A DNA stretch of 64,000 bases from the NCBI RefSeq assembly GCF_018687595.1, contig NZ_CP061298.1, positions 1,606,876-1,670,875 of the forward strand. The letters run 5' to 3'. The stretch is from Polynucleobacter paludilacus. Its GTDB lineage: Bacteria > Pseudomonadota > Gammaproteobacteria > Burkholderiales > Burkholderiaceae. The translations under genes were made by a program, and so were the position numbers. The notes under the pieces are model-generated. The model was not told the origin of the DNA, did not search any database, and saw nothing but the letters and a program-made list of their open reading frames with translations. Below, in pieces: positions 29,131 through 36,895 of this stretch (position 1 is its first letter; every line of letters begins with the position of its first letter).

Positions 29131-30228
29131 CTAGTCAATGCGCTTGCTGGTGATTTTGTATTTAAAATTGACTGGATCTAAAGAATCTAAGCGGCCCTCT
29201 TTAGTTTCCCCTTGGGGATACATTAAGAAGGGAATCCTCCCCTTGCCGCCTAATTTGGATCCTGGCAAAGCAATGTCATGACCATAGTTATAAGGCATCC
29301 AATTCATTTCCCAATTACCAAACAAATAATCACGTATTGCAATCACCTTAGGGTCATTCAAAGTAAGATTTCCTGGCTCCTCGAGAATCACCTTACGTAC
29401 GTCAGCAGGATCTACCGCAACCCAACCAAAGCCTTTAGCAAAGAACTCGGCACGACAATGTTGCGCCTTACTAATGTCTGCAGATCTCCCCAAGCTTTTA
29501 TAGCCTCTTGCAGAATCATCCACCCGAATACCGTATACATCTCTTGCAGGGATGCCTGCAGATCTAGCAAGAGCAACATAAACAGCATTAATGTCAGCAC
29601 ACTTCCCACCAAGATTATTCGTTTCTAGCATGAGCTTGACATCACCCACTCCGCAGCCTTTAGTGGCAGGATCGCGATAGGTGTTCTCAACCACCCAGTT
29701 ATATATCGCTTTTGCTTTTTCAATGTCACTTGCATTTTTAGGTAGCGGCTTGAGAATCTGATTGGCTTTTTCCTTAACAATTCCATCGGTTGGCAAAAAC
29801 TCTGTGGCTTGCGTCCAATAAGCATGCTCCTCTTTACTCAACATCAACGCCTGATTGAATTGTCCAGATAAGGTATTGCGTTCACGAGTGGTAATTAAAA
29901 ACGTGCTGACTAAATTACGGCTGCTGCTTGAAGCATCCCACTGGCCCCACAGCATGCGGGTATCACCTATTGGTGTTTTGAACACACTTGCCTGTTTTGC
30001 ATCACCGTCCGTTGCAATAGAGATGGTCTTGAAATAATCTGTATCTTTACTTAAGGGCAAAGGTATCCAAGCCTGAACAATCTGATTGGGGGCATCAATG
30101 CTCAACTCAGTGGTGATCTCATAGCGCTTCCAGTTATCACCTGCAGCAAAGCTGCTAAATGGGTAAAGGGATGGCAGAGCTAGGGCTCCCAAAGTGTTTT
30201 GAATAAATGCGCGGCGAGAGATCTTCAT
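29131..30228 (-). CDS. Tat-exported transglutaminase-like protein
   Basis: 365 residues. The Tat signal is SRRAFIQ at residues 4-10 with a hydrophobic stretch to about 30. The catalytic triad of the transglutaminase-like/papain fold is Cys in GGKCADINAVYVALARSAG, His in QHCRAEFF and Asp in AVDPAD. Such exported proteins process or cross-link peptides; the target is unknown. It shares a transcript with the TlpA-like protein, suggesting that oxidised or folded substrates are involved. Confidence 0.85.
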   Translation of the reverse strand: MKISRRAFIQNTLGALALPSLYPFSSFAAGDNWKRYEITTELSIDAPNQIVQAWIPLPLSKDTDYFKTISIATDGDAKQASVFKTPIGDTRMLWGQWDASSSSRNLVSTFLITTRERNTLSGQFNQALMLSKEEHAYWTQATEFLPTDGIVKEKANQILKPLPKNASDIEKAKAIYNWVVENTYRDPATKGCGVGDVKLMLETNNLGGKCADINAVYVALARSAGIPARDVYGIRVDDSARGYKSLGRSADISKAQHCRAEFFAKGFGWVAVDPADVRKVILEEPGNLTLNDPKVIAIRDYLFGNWEMNWMPYNYGHDIALPGSKLGGKGRIPFLMYPQGETKEGRLDSLDPVNFKYKITSKRID

Positions 30229-30294
30229 AAGGCCTTCAGTGATCGAGTCTGCCCAAATTATAGGCTCGGTCCTTTATCCCATGAGATGAAAAAT

Positions 30295-30316
30295 AAAAAC
30301 CGCCCGAAGGCGGCTT
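30295..30316 (-). terminator. Terminator after the 50-residue gene
   Basis: Stem CCGCC, loop cgaa, stem GGCGG, preceded on the plus strand by an A-run (aaataaaaac), so it reads as a T-run on the minus strand after the 30339-30491 gene. Confidence 0.75.
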
Positions 30317-30338
30317 TAGCAAACAGAAGAATGCCTAA

Positions 30339-30491
30339 TTAATGAGCCTGCCATTGCAAATGACCGGCTTCGATGTAAGAGAGCACTTTATTCTTGGAAG
30401 GCGCAATATCGTCGCCGTTTAAAACCGATGCACTGACAGCTCCAGCAAAGAAAGCAATTACCGCAACCAATAAGTAAGCAAATTTATTCAT
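30339..30491 (-). CDS. 50-residue membrane or exported peptide
   Basis: The ATG at 30491 gives 50 residues with an N-terminal hydrophobic segment (FAYLLVAVIAFFAGAVSA) and a possible signal-peptidase site after VSA, then DDIAPSKNKVLSYIEAGHLQWQAH. It ends next to a clean terminator. GAGAT lies 4-5 bases upstream, a possible ribosome site. Function unknown. Confidence 0.6.
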   Translation of the reverse strand: MNKFAYLLVAVIAFFAGAVSASVLNGDDIAPSKNKVLSYIEAGHLQWQAH

Positions 30492-30599
30492 TGTTATCTC
30501 CCATAGTAATTAATCAAGTATCCCTGTTGGAAACTCTAGGCTTGATTTATGTCAGATTGATGAGACATTTATGACAAGTTAGTAAAGACTACCGCTTAA

Positions 30600-30989
30600 T
30601 TAGTCTTTAGGTGCGTATTGCATTTCCCCATTGCCGAATGACCAGTTTTCTTTGTTGACCTCAACTAAGTTAATCACAATATCTTGAGGTCTTAACTCAA
30701 GCTTGGCCACCAAACCCTCATTAATCGCTTTATAAAACCGCTTCTTCATCTCAGTGGTTCTGCCTTCATTGAGCGTCACCTGAATAAAGATGATGCTTTC
30801 TGAATACTCAATTCCTAAATAGCTTTTAGGAATTACTAATTCATTTGTGTCGTGTCTGGTAATCACCTGAAATTTATCGTCTTCGGGCACATTGATATGC
30901 TCGCGCATCGCCTGAAAAATAATGTCGCCCACCTGTTTAGCAACTCCATCGGGATGTTTTTTACTTAAGTCAATTCTGACAAATGGCAT
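30600..30989 (-). CDS. Tautomerase-family protein
   Basis: 129 residues, starting MPFVRID so that Pro is the N-terminal residue after Met removal, the catalytic base of the 4-oxalocrotonate tautomerase superfamily. The doubled beta-alpha-beta plan (about 1-60 and 61-129) resembles MSAD/CaaD-like or short-chain tautomerase proteins. Substrate unknown. Divergent from nothing; it is followed downstream by the terminator-linked 50-residue gene in the same direction. Confidence 0.8.
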   Translation of the reverse strand: MPFVRIDLSKKHPDGVAKQVGDIIFQAMREHINVPEDDKFQVITRHDTNELVIPKSYLGIEYSESIIFIQVTLNEGRTTEMKKRFYKAINEGLVAKLELRPQDIVINLVEVNKENWSFGNGEMQYAPKD

Positions 30990-31023
30990 GAGAGACTCCT
31001 TTTCATTTTTTTCAAATCTTACT

Positions 31024-31665
31024 TTATGAATGCATTACCGTGCCATGATAAAAATACTGTCCCAGCCCAAGTGTAAAAATAAAATTTCCGTAGAGAGCAT
31101 GCTCTATGCAAACTAAAGCTAAAGACCGGGATCGCGAGTAGGTATTGGCAAACAAGAGACCGCCAATCAATGACATGGCTGGGGCAAGTAAATTATGTAA
31201 AAAAAGGTGGGCCATTCCAAACGCGACGGCGCTGGCGATTACCCAATTCTGTCCATTCGAAAACAATAGCCGATAGCGCTCATACATAAACGCGCGATAC
31301 ATGATTTCTTGGGGCACAACCGATAGAACGGGATACAGAATCATTACCAGCAACCACAAGCCAGCATCGCGTCGATACAGACTAAATAGTGACTCAGGCA
31401 TAAAGCTCACCATGACTGCGGTAATCATGATGGCCAATGGTACAAATCGATACAAAATCTTTAGCAAAGATGATTTATTCACCGCATGCCAGCCCCAGAG
31501 TATTTTCAAGCTGATATTTTGATGATGCAGATACCAGAAGCAAAGGAGCCCTGCTGCCCATAACAAGGGAATGAACCAAATTGCGGAGTGCAAGAGCATC
31601 AAAGAAAAAGGAGAAACTAGAGAAAAAAGTGCTAGCTCGCACCACAACCAAAAAGTCATATGCAT
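31024..31665 (-). CDS. CPBP-family (CAAX-like) membrane protease
   Basis: 213 residues with about seven helices. The first CPBP motif is PQEIMYR, i.e. Gln-Glu-x3-Arg where most members have Glu-Glu-x3-Arg; the second His motif is present as MAHLFLHN. The loss of the first Glu may reduce or alter activity. The family includes CAAX-type proteases and bacteriocin self-immunity proteins. An ATG four codons inside is a possible alternative start. Confidence 0.75.
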   Translation of the reverse strand: MHMTFWLWCELALFSLVSPFSLMLLHSAIWFIPLLWAAGLLCFWYLHHQNISLKILWGWHAVNKSSLLKILYRFVPLAIMITAVMVSFMPESLFSLYRRDAGLWLLVMILYPVLSVVPQEIMYRAFMYERYRLLFSNGQNWVIASAVAFGMAHLFLHNLLAPAMSLIGGLLFANTYSRSRSLALVCIEHALYGNFIFTLGLGQYFYHGTVMHS

Positions 31666-31766
31666 CCGAAAATAGAATTAGGTTTCTTTATATACCCAAT
31701 TAGACTGGGCTGCTTATGAAAGACTATCTTGGCTTAAACTAAGTCCTACTATTCAGCGGGGTTCAA

Positions 31767-32117
31767 ATGGCTTGGATTATTACGAAGTACCTGCTAACGG
31801 CCGGGATGGTGGTGCTGGCCTCTGAAGTAGCTAAGCGGAGTGATAGGTTAGGCGGTTTTATTGCGGCATTGCCATTAATGACTCTTCTAACACTTGTATG
31901 GCTGTATGTAGAAAACCAACCCGAAGAGAAAATAGCTAATCACGCTTATTACACCTTCTGGTATGTGATTCCAACATTGCCTATGTTTCTATTATTTCCA
32001 TACCTACTTCCCAGGCTAGGATTCTGGATAACCATGGGAGCTTGCGTGGTGATAACTGTTATCTGCTTTGGCTTATTTGCTTTGCTGATGAAAGGTTTTG
32101 GAATTAATCTTCTGTAA
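31767..32117 (+). CDS. DUF3147 membrane protein, copy 1
   Basis: 116 residues with about four helices; DUF3147-like (KYLLTAGMVVLASEVAKRSDRLGG start, WLYVENQPEEKI between helices). A near-copy lies at 36540-36890 in the same direction. The central 113 bp (31876-31988) are identical to copy 2 (36649-36761), while the two flanks diverge. It is followed by tRNA-like repeat A. The function of DUF3147 is unknown. Confidence 0.85.
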   Translation: MAWIITKYLLTAGMVVLASEVAKRSDRLGGFIAALPLMTLLTLVWLYVENQPEEKIANHAYYTFWYVIPTLPMFLLFPYLLPRLGFWITMGACVVITVICFGLFALLMKGFGINLL

Positions 32118-32120
32118 ATG

Positions 32121-32199
32121 AAAAAACCACCCGAAGGTGGTTTGGGTGTTTCTTGGTGGCCCGGGGCGGAATCGACCAGGGCCTAGGATGAGAGATCCT
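32121..32199 (-). repeat. Array repeat A: terminator hairpin plus remodelled tRNA-Phe 3' end
   Basis: Terminator CCACC/cgaa/GGTGG at 32121-32143, then a 46-nt tRNA-like unit 32154-32199: CCA and acceptor 3' half, GCGGAATCGACCAGGGCC, then AGGA/TCCT stem with a 7-nt loop. It lacks the 5' half of a tRNA. On the minus strand it directly follows the carotenoid-type gene (stop codon at 32208-32210). Part of a family A, B, D, E, F. Confidence 0.8.
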
Positions 32200-32207
32200 T
32201 AAGGCTA

Positions 32208-33020
32208 CTAATGGCTATCCTGGCTTGAATGTTGCCCATATAAAACAAGTAAAGCCGCTACGACTGGAATGGTAGTGGCAAACATAGCTATTCCGGATCC
32301 GGACAAATTGAGTGGCGTTGGTTCAATCAAAATAGGCCGCAACATCTGGGGTATCTCAAATACCAAATAGAGCAAGATTGGTGGCAAAAAGAAATTGGGT
32401 GGTTTAGGAATGGATATGCTCTTCATAGCTTGAGTGCTATTGGCTATCAATCCAACGATAGATGTAAAGAAGCTGGTCAACACAAACCATCCAACAAAAT
32501 TTTGAAGAGGGACGCCAAAGTAAGCGCCACCATTAGGCCAGACCCATAGTCCCCTCACAGTTGATTGGAAGGGGTCATTTGAAAAATCATGAGTGGTCAT
32601 GGCAAGAGCGGCAAAAATAGCAACGCCAATTAATCCAAGCCCAGTTACCCTGGTTGATAAACCACCAATAACTGCCCTACCCATAATGAAGCAGGTATAG
32701 CCCAGAGGAAAATAAATCAACATAGCCATAGGCGGCACACCAAGAACTAAAGGTCCACTGAGCCCCTCTGGGTAGTAATACAGTCCATACAAAAATTGGA
32801 AATTAACACCAAGCACTTCAGTAAAGTAGCCGGTCAACCAGGTGACAAGAAATATCTTGAGGGTGGTTGGCCATCCCGCCCACATGCTACAGTGAATTAA
32901 GCATAAAACAACTGCCATATTTGAAACGGCGTATGTGATTAGCGGAGAGTGATGTGAGAACGGGTAAAGACCTACGATCAAGCAAAGTAATAGCAAGATC
33001 CAGCATGTGATTAGCTTCAT
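32208..33020 (-). CDS. Carotenoid biosynthesis-type (CruF-like, DUF422) membrane protein
   Basis: 270 residues with about seven helices. YFTEVLGVNFQFLYGLYYY and PMAMLIYFPLGYTCF match the DUF422/CruF-type layout, which includes carotenoid 1,2-hydratases and hydroxyneurosporene-type enzymes. No other carotenoid genes are seen in this window, so it may act with enzymes elsewhere or do something else. It is bounded by repeats A and B, and its stop codon lies 9 bp from repeat A. Confidence 0.7.
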   Translation of the reverse strand: MKLITCWILLLLCLIVGLYPFSHHSPLITYAVSNMAVVLCLIHCSMWAGWPTTLKIFLVTWLTGYFTEVLGVNFQFLYGLYYYPEGLSGPLVLGVPPMAMLIYFPLGYTCFIMGRAVIGGLSTRVTGLGLIGVAIFAALAMTTHDFSNDPFQSTVRGLWVWPNGGAYFGVPLQNFVGWFVLTSFFTSIVGLIANSTQAMKSISIPKPPNFFLPPILLYLVFEIPQMLRPILIEPTPLNLSGSGIAMFATTIPVVAALLVLYGQHSSQDSH

Positions 33021-33082
33021 TTGAGACTCCCCATTGATTAGTTACATTTTTAGCATAGATATATTTCCTAGGGGTTCAAATG

Positions 33083-33161
33083 AAAAAACCACCCGAAGGT
33101 GGTTTTGGTGTTTCTTGGTCGCCCGGGGCGGAATCGACCAGGGCCGAGGATGTCTGATCCT
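33083..33161 (-). repeat. Array repeat B: terminator plus remodelled tRNA-Phe 3' end
   Basis: Terminator CCACC/cgaa/GGTGG around 33083-33106, then the 46-nt unit 33116-33161 with AATCGACCAGGGCC and an AGGA/TCCT stem. One base of the CCA-proximal acceptor is changed (GTCGCC for GTGGCC). The stop codon of the DUF3106 gene (33160-33162) lies inside the stem. Confidence 0.8.
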
Positions 33162-33591
33162 AGCTAGCTTGCTTGTGCCACTTCTGCTTTTCCTCGGGAC
33201 TCATATTTTCCCATTTGGCTTTACGGGCTTTCATCTCAGCCTGCTCTTCAGGCGTTAATCCATCAAAGAAAGCCTTTCTCTCGGCTTTCATTCTTTCTTT
33301 TTGCTCAGGAGTAATTGATTGCCATTGAGCCTTCATTTTCTCGTGAACCAACTTGCGATCTTCAGGGCTTAAAGCCTTCATTTGATCGCGCATCTTATGC
33401 CAATATTCTTTACGCTCTTCTGGAGTTGCCTTAAGTAATGCGGCATCAGTTTGTTTCATTTGCTCAAGGCGTTGATCAAATGTCAGGTTGCTGTTTGCCA
33501 ATGGATTTGGTGGTTCAGGCATTGCCGCACCAGCCAAGGAAAATACAGATATGCCAAATAGCAGTCCAACTACAAATTTCTTAGAACTCAT
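33160..33591 (-). CDS. DUF3106-like exported repeat protein
   Basis: 143 residues with a signal peptide (FSLAGAA). The mature part is made of repeated (L/I/M)-(S/T)-P-E-(E/D) units (LKATPEER, LSPEDRK, ITPEQKE, LTPEEQAE, MSPEEKQ) in charged helices, a pattern also called DUF3106 and like some periplasmic chaperone-type proteins. Function unknown. Flanked by repeats B and C. Confidence 0.7.
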   Translation of the reverse strand: MSSKKFVVGLLFGISVFSLAGAAMPEPPNPLANSNLTFDQRLEQMKQTDAALLKATPEERKEYWHKMRDQMKALSPEDRKLVHEKMKAQWQSITPEQKERMKAERKAFFDGLTPEEQAEMKARKAKWENMSPEEKQKWHKQAS

Positions 33592-33657
33592 AACACCCCC
33601 TCTTGTTGGTTATGGTTCATTCTAATCCCAGCCAATGAAAGCTCATTAGCCACAAAT

Positions 33658-33736
33658 GAAAAAACCACCCGAAGGTGGTTTTGGTGTTTCTTGGTGGCCC
33701 GGGGCGGAATCGAACCACCGACACAAGGATTTTCAA
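33658..33736 (-). repeat. Array repeat C: terminator plus exact 45-nt tRNA-Phe 3' end
   Basis: Terminator CCACC/cgaa/GGTGG, then 33692-33736 matching the 3' 45 nt of the intact tRNA-Phe (CCA, acceptor, T-arm, anticodon loop) with no change. Identity ends in the anticodon loop. This looks like an att site left by insertion into the tRNA 3' end. Confidence 0.85.
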
Positions 33737-33972
33737 CTCTGTCCCCCAGACTAAACTCCCGCTAAATCTCAAAAGGTTCACCCCACCTTAGACAAACTTT
33801 GTGCACAAAACTTTCTTGGGTGTTTGTATGAGATTGATTTGGTTGAGTTATTTTGACCCACGCAAGGAGTACGAGTGAGTTTGGTGGCGTGATGGGGATT
33901 TGACTGACACAGGGATGACGACTCCTTGTTGTGATCGGGGTACCCCACGCATGAAGTGTCCTTTTAAAGGAC
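33737..33972. repeat. Arm sequence following att copy C
   Basis: About 235 nt shared with the arms after copies G and H. It contains the perfect palindrome TTTGTGCACAAA (33798-33809), the block CTTTCTTGGGTGTTTG, and a second tRNA-like region (TGGGGATTTGACTGACACAG) with imperfect inverted complement. It ends with a 17-bp-type near-palindrome. Confidence 0.75.
33958..33972. repeat. Near-palindrome GTCCTTTTAAAGGAC (site 1)
   Basis: 15 bp, C-type. At the end of the C arm. Too tight for an RNA hairpin, so more likely a protein-binding site. Confidence 0.6.
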
Positions 33973-34107
33973 GTTGCTCATTAATACTGTAAGTGAATGA
34001 TAGATTCCTTACATACGCATATACGTATGTATACATGCATCAGCCAATAAGTAGGCATGGCTTTTAGTTCGAGTAACTATATATGCATATATACGTATAT
34101 ATGAGAA

Positions 34108-34122
34108 GTCTTTTTAAAGGAC
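34108..34122. repeat. Near-palindrome site 2 (GTCTTTTTAAAGGAC)
   Basis: C-type with one mismatch; follows the alternating AT tract, downstream of the DUF2789 gene. Confidence 0.5.
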
Positions 34123-34168
34123 ATCTTAGTGAACGTCTATTAACGCGACGCTTACCGTAATAAAAGTT

Positions 34169-34402
34169 TTATTTTTGTATTAATAAATTAGCCAATTGAT
34201 CTACAACTTCTGACCACTCTGAGTCGTCGGCCTTAGCTTCAATCAAAAATGCTTTTTGATCTGGCGCCCAGTAAATGGCATCGGGCAGATTAGACCCAGG
34301 CTTAAGTTGATGTCTTTCGATGTATCTCTCCATATGAATCTTTTGGGATGACAATCCTAACTGCTCAAAAAGCTCTTCCAAAGTTCTATTGTTCATGCTC
34401 AT
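34169..34402 (-). CDS. DUF2789-type small protein
   Basis: 77 residues. Start LEELFEQLGLS, middle FIERH-like YIERHQLKPGSNLPDAIYWAPDQKAFL and end WSEVVDQLANLL fit DUF2789, a family with no known role. Last of five minus-strand genes 34169-36203; ATG 34402 follows AGGAGAATTC. It may share a transcript with the zinc-ribbon gene 12 bp upstream. Confidence 0.75.
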   Translation of the reverse strand: MSMNNRTLEELFEQLGLSSQKIHMERYIERHQLKPGSNLPDAIYWAPDQKAFLIEAKADDSEWSEVVDQLANLLIQK

Positions 34403-34414
34403 CAGAATTCTCCT

Positions 34415-34723
34415 TCACCAGTATTTGAAACGGGATCTCTCAACATCAACATCCCCACCTATAGCTCGCATCTTCATCTGACAATGTGGGCAAGTAAGCC
34501 CATCCCACTCTGCCAAATGTTTGGTAGAGAGGCAACTTGTACAAGCAGGTGCAATACTAATTTCAGTATTAATACTTCCTGGATGAGCCACCGTATAAGC
34601 ATCAATTGTTGAGCAAGATTTGCAAACCATTACCACCCTAGAAGAGTGAAGCCCAACCTCTCTACCCATGCCACTAATACATTCAAACTTACAAGAACCA
34701 CAAATAAATTTATATCTAGCCAT
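34415..34723 (-). CDS. Zinc-ribbon protein, unknown function
   Basis: 102 residues with four CxxC knuckles: CGSC (9-12), CKSC, CTSC and CPHC. This gives one or two structural zinc sites. The middle (EISIAPACTSC, LAEWDGLTCPHCQMK) resembles generic zinc ribbons. Adjacent to the DUF2789 gene; I cannot name it. Confidence 0.65.
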   Translation of the reverse strand: MARYKFICGSCKFECISGMGREVGLHSSRVVMVCKSCSTIDAYTVAHPGSINTEISIAPACTSCLSTKHLAEWDGLTCPHCQMKMRAIGGDVDVERSRFKYW

Positions 34724-34735
34724 AAATCAATCTCA

Positions 34736-35257
34736 CTAATTCTTTTTAGATTGGAGCGCCAATTTCTTCATATGGGCATCTTGAGTGAGTAGTTGCCTTT
34801 CTTGATTGGCAACGCCAATAGTGATCTTTTTAGCAATGAGGTCTGCATAAACGCCATCAATTTTTTTAAAGAAATCCTCATAGACCACTTTCTTTTCGGG
34901 GCTTAAACCCTCCAAAGCAATTGGCCGACACGAATTAGCTTCAGCCAAATAATTCTTCAATGCCACAGCTTGCTGATCCGTCAATTTATCTGGCGAACTA
35001 AAGAGGGCTTTGGCATGAGGATTATTTCTTGTAACAGCGATAATTTGACTGTCTACCAACATTGCATCAGCACTTTGATTACTTCGGATGATGCAATCAT
35101 TAAGTCGTTTAGCTACAGAACCCGAGTGATCAGGAGCCGGAGCTGTCATTGGTGATGGGACTTTAGCAACTTGCACTGGGTTATTGGGTGCAACGTTTGT
35201 CGCGCATCCACTTAGGAAAGCAATCCCCATCAAACTGAGTTTGAATATGTTTTTCAT
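34736..35257 (-). CDS. Predicted lipoprotein, unknown function
   Basis: 173 residues with a signal peptide and lipobox FLSGC (Cys at about 18). The mature part is mostly helical, with a central Cys and NNPHAKALFSSPDKLTDQQAVALKNY. No family recognised. It shares orientation with the Pal-like gene upstream. Confidence 0.65.
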   Translation of the reverse strand: MKNIFKLSLMGIAFLSGCATNVAPNNPVQVAKVPSPMTAPAPDHSGSVAKRLNDCIIRSNQSADAMLVDSQIIAVTRNNPHAKALFSSPDKLTDQQAVALKNYLAEANSCRPIALEGLSPEKKVVYEDFFKKIDGVYADLIAKKITIGVANQERQLLTQDAHMKKLALQSKKN

Positions 35258-35274
35258 TGAGTAGCCTTTAATGT

Positions 35275-35766
35275 TTAGCGATACACAAAATCAGCGCGGC
35301 GGTTTTCTTTAAATGCCGCTTCTGTCTGAGCTGGGTCAGCTGGCTTTTCTTTTCCAAAGCTCACCGCCTCCAACTGAGATTCGCTAACACCTTGTGCAAC
35401 TAGAGCTTTCTTAACAGCTTCGGATCGCTTTTGACCTAAGGCTAGGTTGTACTCTGCAGTTCCGCGATCATCGGTATTGCCTTGAATGATCACAGAGGCT
35501 TTTTGCTTTTGAAACGATTTTAAGTAAGAGGCATGGGCAGAGATGGTTGAAACATACTTTGGATCTACGGTATAGCTATCAAACTCAAAATAGATCGAAC
35601 GTTTGCCATATACGCTAGACTTGGGATCGCTAATTGGATCGTAAGTCATTGAGCCGCCAGCATTAACTTCAGCCACACCATTAGCGTCATCTAACTTAAC
35701 GCTACTACACGCGGATACAAATAAAACTAATAATGCCAAAGGCAATATTTTTACAAATTTAAACAT
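35275..35766 (-). CDS. Pal-like OmpA-domain lipoprotein
   Basis: 163 residues from ATG 35766, lipobox VSAC (Cys about 20) and an OmpA C-terminal peptidoglycan-binding domain (YFEFDSYTVDP, NTDDRGTAEYNLALGQKRSEAVKKAL, ENRRADFVYR). It would anchor the outer membrane to the wall. No tolA, tolB or ybgF gene lies nearby, so this may be an accessory paralogue of the core Pal. Confidence 0.8.
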   Translation of the reverse strand: MFKFVKILPLALLVLFVSACSSVKLDDANGVAEVNAGGSMTYDPISDPKSSVYGKRSIYFEFDSYTVDPKYVSTISAHASYLKSFQKQKASVIIQGNTDDRGTAEYNLALGQKRSEAVKKALVAQGVSESQLEAVSFGKEKPADPAQTEAAFKENRRADFVYR

Positions 35767-35849
35767 GATGATATTTCCCAAATATGGCTACACGTCGGTA
35801 GCCAAATAGCAAAGAGGCATGCCGCTAAAGCACGTCCCGCCCAAGAAGA

Positions 35850-36203
35850 TTAGGCTGTAACTTTGGGTGGCTTAAAGGCTGAGTCGGGGAAGTTTTGCGA
35901 AAACAAAACTTCATTTGCAATAGAAAACGTAGCAACTGAAATCGGTGGAGAAAAAACAGTAATCCCAATTTCGGTAATGTTTGCAGTTACATGACTCATG
36001 AGGTACATGGTGTGAACCGGCTCTTTGTCATCTACTGATTCTGCAATGTTCTGTACTTGCATCACTATTGAACCGTTGGCGTAACTATAAGCAAGCTCTG
36101 CCCGCTCAATTGCGGCTTGAATAAAAATACTTCCAGCGGCCGCCTTGAATGCGATCATGAAGAGGCAAATGAATAAAACGAGTGTTTTACTACGAGGCAA
36201 CAT
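35850..36203 (-). CDS. Small exported protein, unknown function
   Basis: 117 residues with a signal peptide (LVLFICLFMIAFKAAA), then a Ser/Thr/Val-rich beta-looking body (TANITEIGITVFSPPISVATFSI). No known domain. First of the minus-strand group 34169-36203, starting at ATG 36203. Confidence 0.55.
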   Translation of the reverse strand: MLPRSKTLVLFICLFMIAFKAAAGSIFIQAAIERAELAYSYANGSIVMQVQNIAESVDDKEPVHTMYLMSHVTANITEIGITVFSPPISVATFSIANEVLFSQNFPDSAFKPPKVTA

Positions 36204-36233
36204 GGTTCAAATTCTATACCTGATTACCAAATT

Positions 36234-36250
36234 TGTCCTTTAAAAGGACA
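36234..36250. repeat. Near-palindrome TGTCCTTTAAAAGGACA (site 3)
   Basis: 17 bp, eight-base half-sites around a central base; C-type. Confidence 0.65.
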
Positions 36251-36423
36251 TTACATGAAAAGGGTACCCCGAGCAATGCCACCCCTATAGTTGAAACGGT
36301 CAAACAGGATTACTCATCCTGACGTTTAGATTGTCAGCTCTAAGCAATGACATAAGGCGCTGGAACTAAGGTGAGCTCACCATTGCTTAACTTAGACTCA
36401 AATAACTAGGGTAGAAATGAAAA

Positions 36424-36447
36424 AAGAGAGCTAGAAGCTCTCTTTTT
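36424..36447 (-). terminator. Terminator hairpin before repeat D
   Basis: Stem AGAGAGCT/AGCTCTCT with short loop, flanked by A- and T-runs. A different hairpin from the CCACC/GGTGG type in the other repeats, so this unit carries its own terminator. Confidence 0.75.
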
Positions 36448-36453
36448 GAATCT

Positions 36454-36499
36454 TGGTGGCCCGGGGCGGAATCGACCAGGGCCGAGGATGTTTAATCCT
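36454..36499 (-). repeat. Array repeat D: remodelled tRNA-Phe 3' end
   Basis: 46 nt with CCA-acceptor half, AATCGACCAGGGCC and AGGA/TCCT stem. The 7-nt loop on the minus strand is TTAAACA. It lies 40 bp upstream of DUF3147 copy 2. Confidence 0.78.
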
Positions 36500-36539
36500 G
36501 CTTTAGACTATCCAATAACCACTTCTTCATAAGGCTCAA

Positions 36540-36890
36540 ATGGCTTGGATCATCGCAAAGTATCTATTAACAGCAGGGATGGTTGTATTCATATCTGAGG
36601 TTGCCAAACGCAGTGATCGATTAGGTGGCTTTATTGCGGCATTGCCCGTAATGACTCTTCTAACACTTGTATGGCTGTATGTAGAAAACCAACCCGAAGA
36701 GAAAATAGCTAATCACGCTTATTACACCTTCTGGTATGTGATTCCAACATTGCCTATGTTTTTACTATTTCCATACTTGCTTCCTAAGCTAGGCTTTTGG
36801 TTAACCCTGGGAGCCTGTGTAGTGGCAACAGTAATTTGTTTTGGATTATTTACGTTGATAATGAAAAACTTTGGGATTCAGCTGTTGTAA
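36540..36890 (+). CDS. DUF3147 membrane protein, copy 2
   Basis: 116 residues, four predicted helices, about 87% identical to copy 1 at 31767-32117 by eye. The central 113 bp are identical while third-codon positions on both sides differ, a sign of recent conversion or recombination between the copies. The 5' ends share ATGGCTTGGAT preceded by a TCAAA. Flanked by repeat D to the left and near-palindrome site 4 to the right. Function unknown. Confidence 0.85.
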   Translation: MAWIIAKYLLTAGMVVFISEVAKRSDRLGGFIAALPVMTLLTLVWLYVENQPEEKIANHAYYTFWYVIPTLPMFLLFPYLLPKLGFWLTLGACVVATVICFGLFTLIMKNFGIQLL

Positions 36891-36895
36891 TGTTT

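Larger units (their letters stand above)
33592..34168. other. Noncoding 577-bp stretch, repeat-rich
   Basis: It holds repeat C, its arm, two GTCCTTTTAAAGGAC-type near-palindromes and two alternating purine/pyrimidine tracts (34011-34040, 34079-34102) with TATACGTATA and TATGCATA palindromes. I see no protein-coding gene; the short reading frames here come from the repeat. Confidence 0.7.
36204..36539. other. Noncoding 336-bp stretch with repeats
   Basis: It holds a near-palindrome (36234-36250), a terminator hairpin (36424-36447) and repeat D (36454-36499). An AGGATTACTCATCCT-like hairpin at about 36311-36325 resembles the anticodon-stem part of the tRNA-like repeats. No gene seen. Confidence 0.65.
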
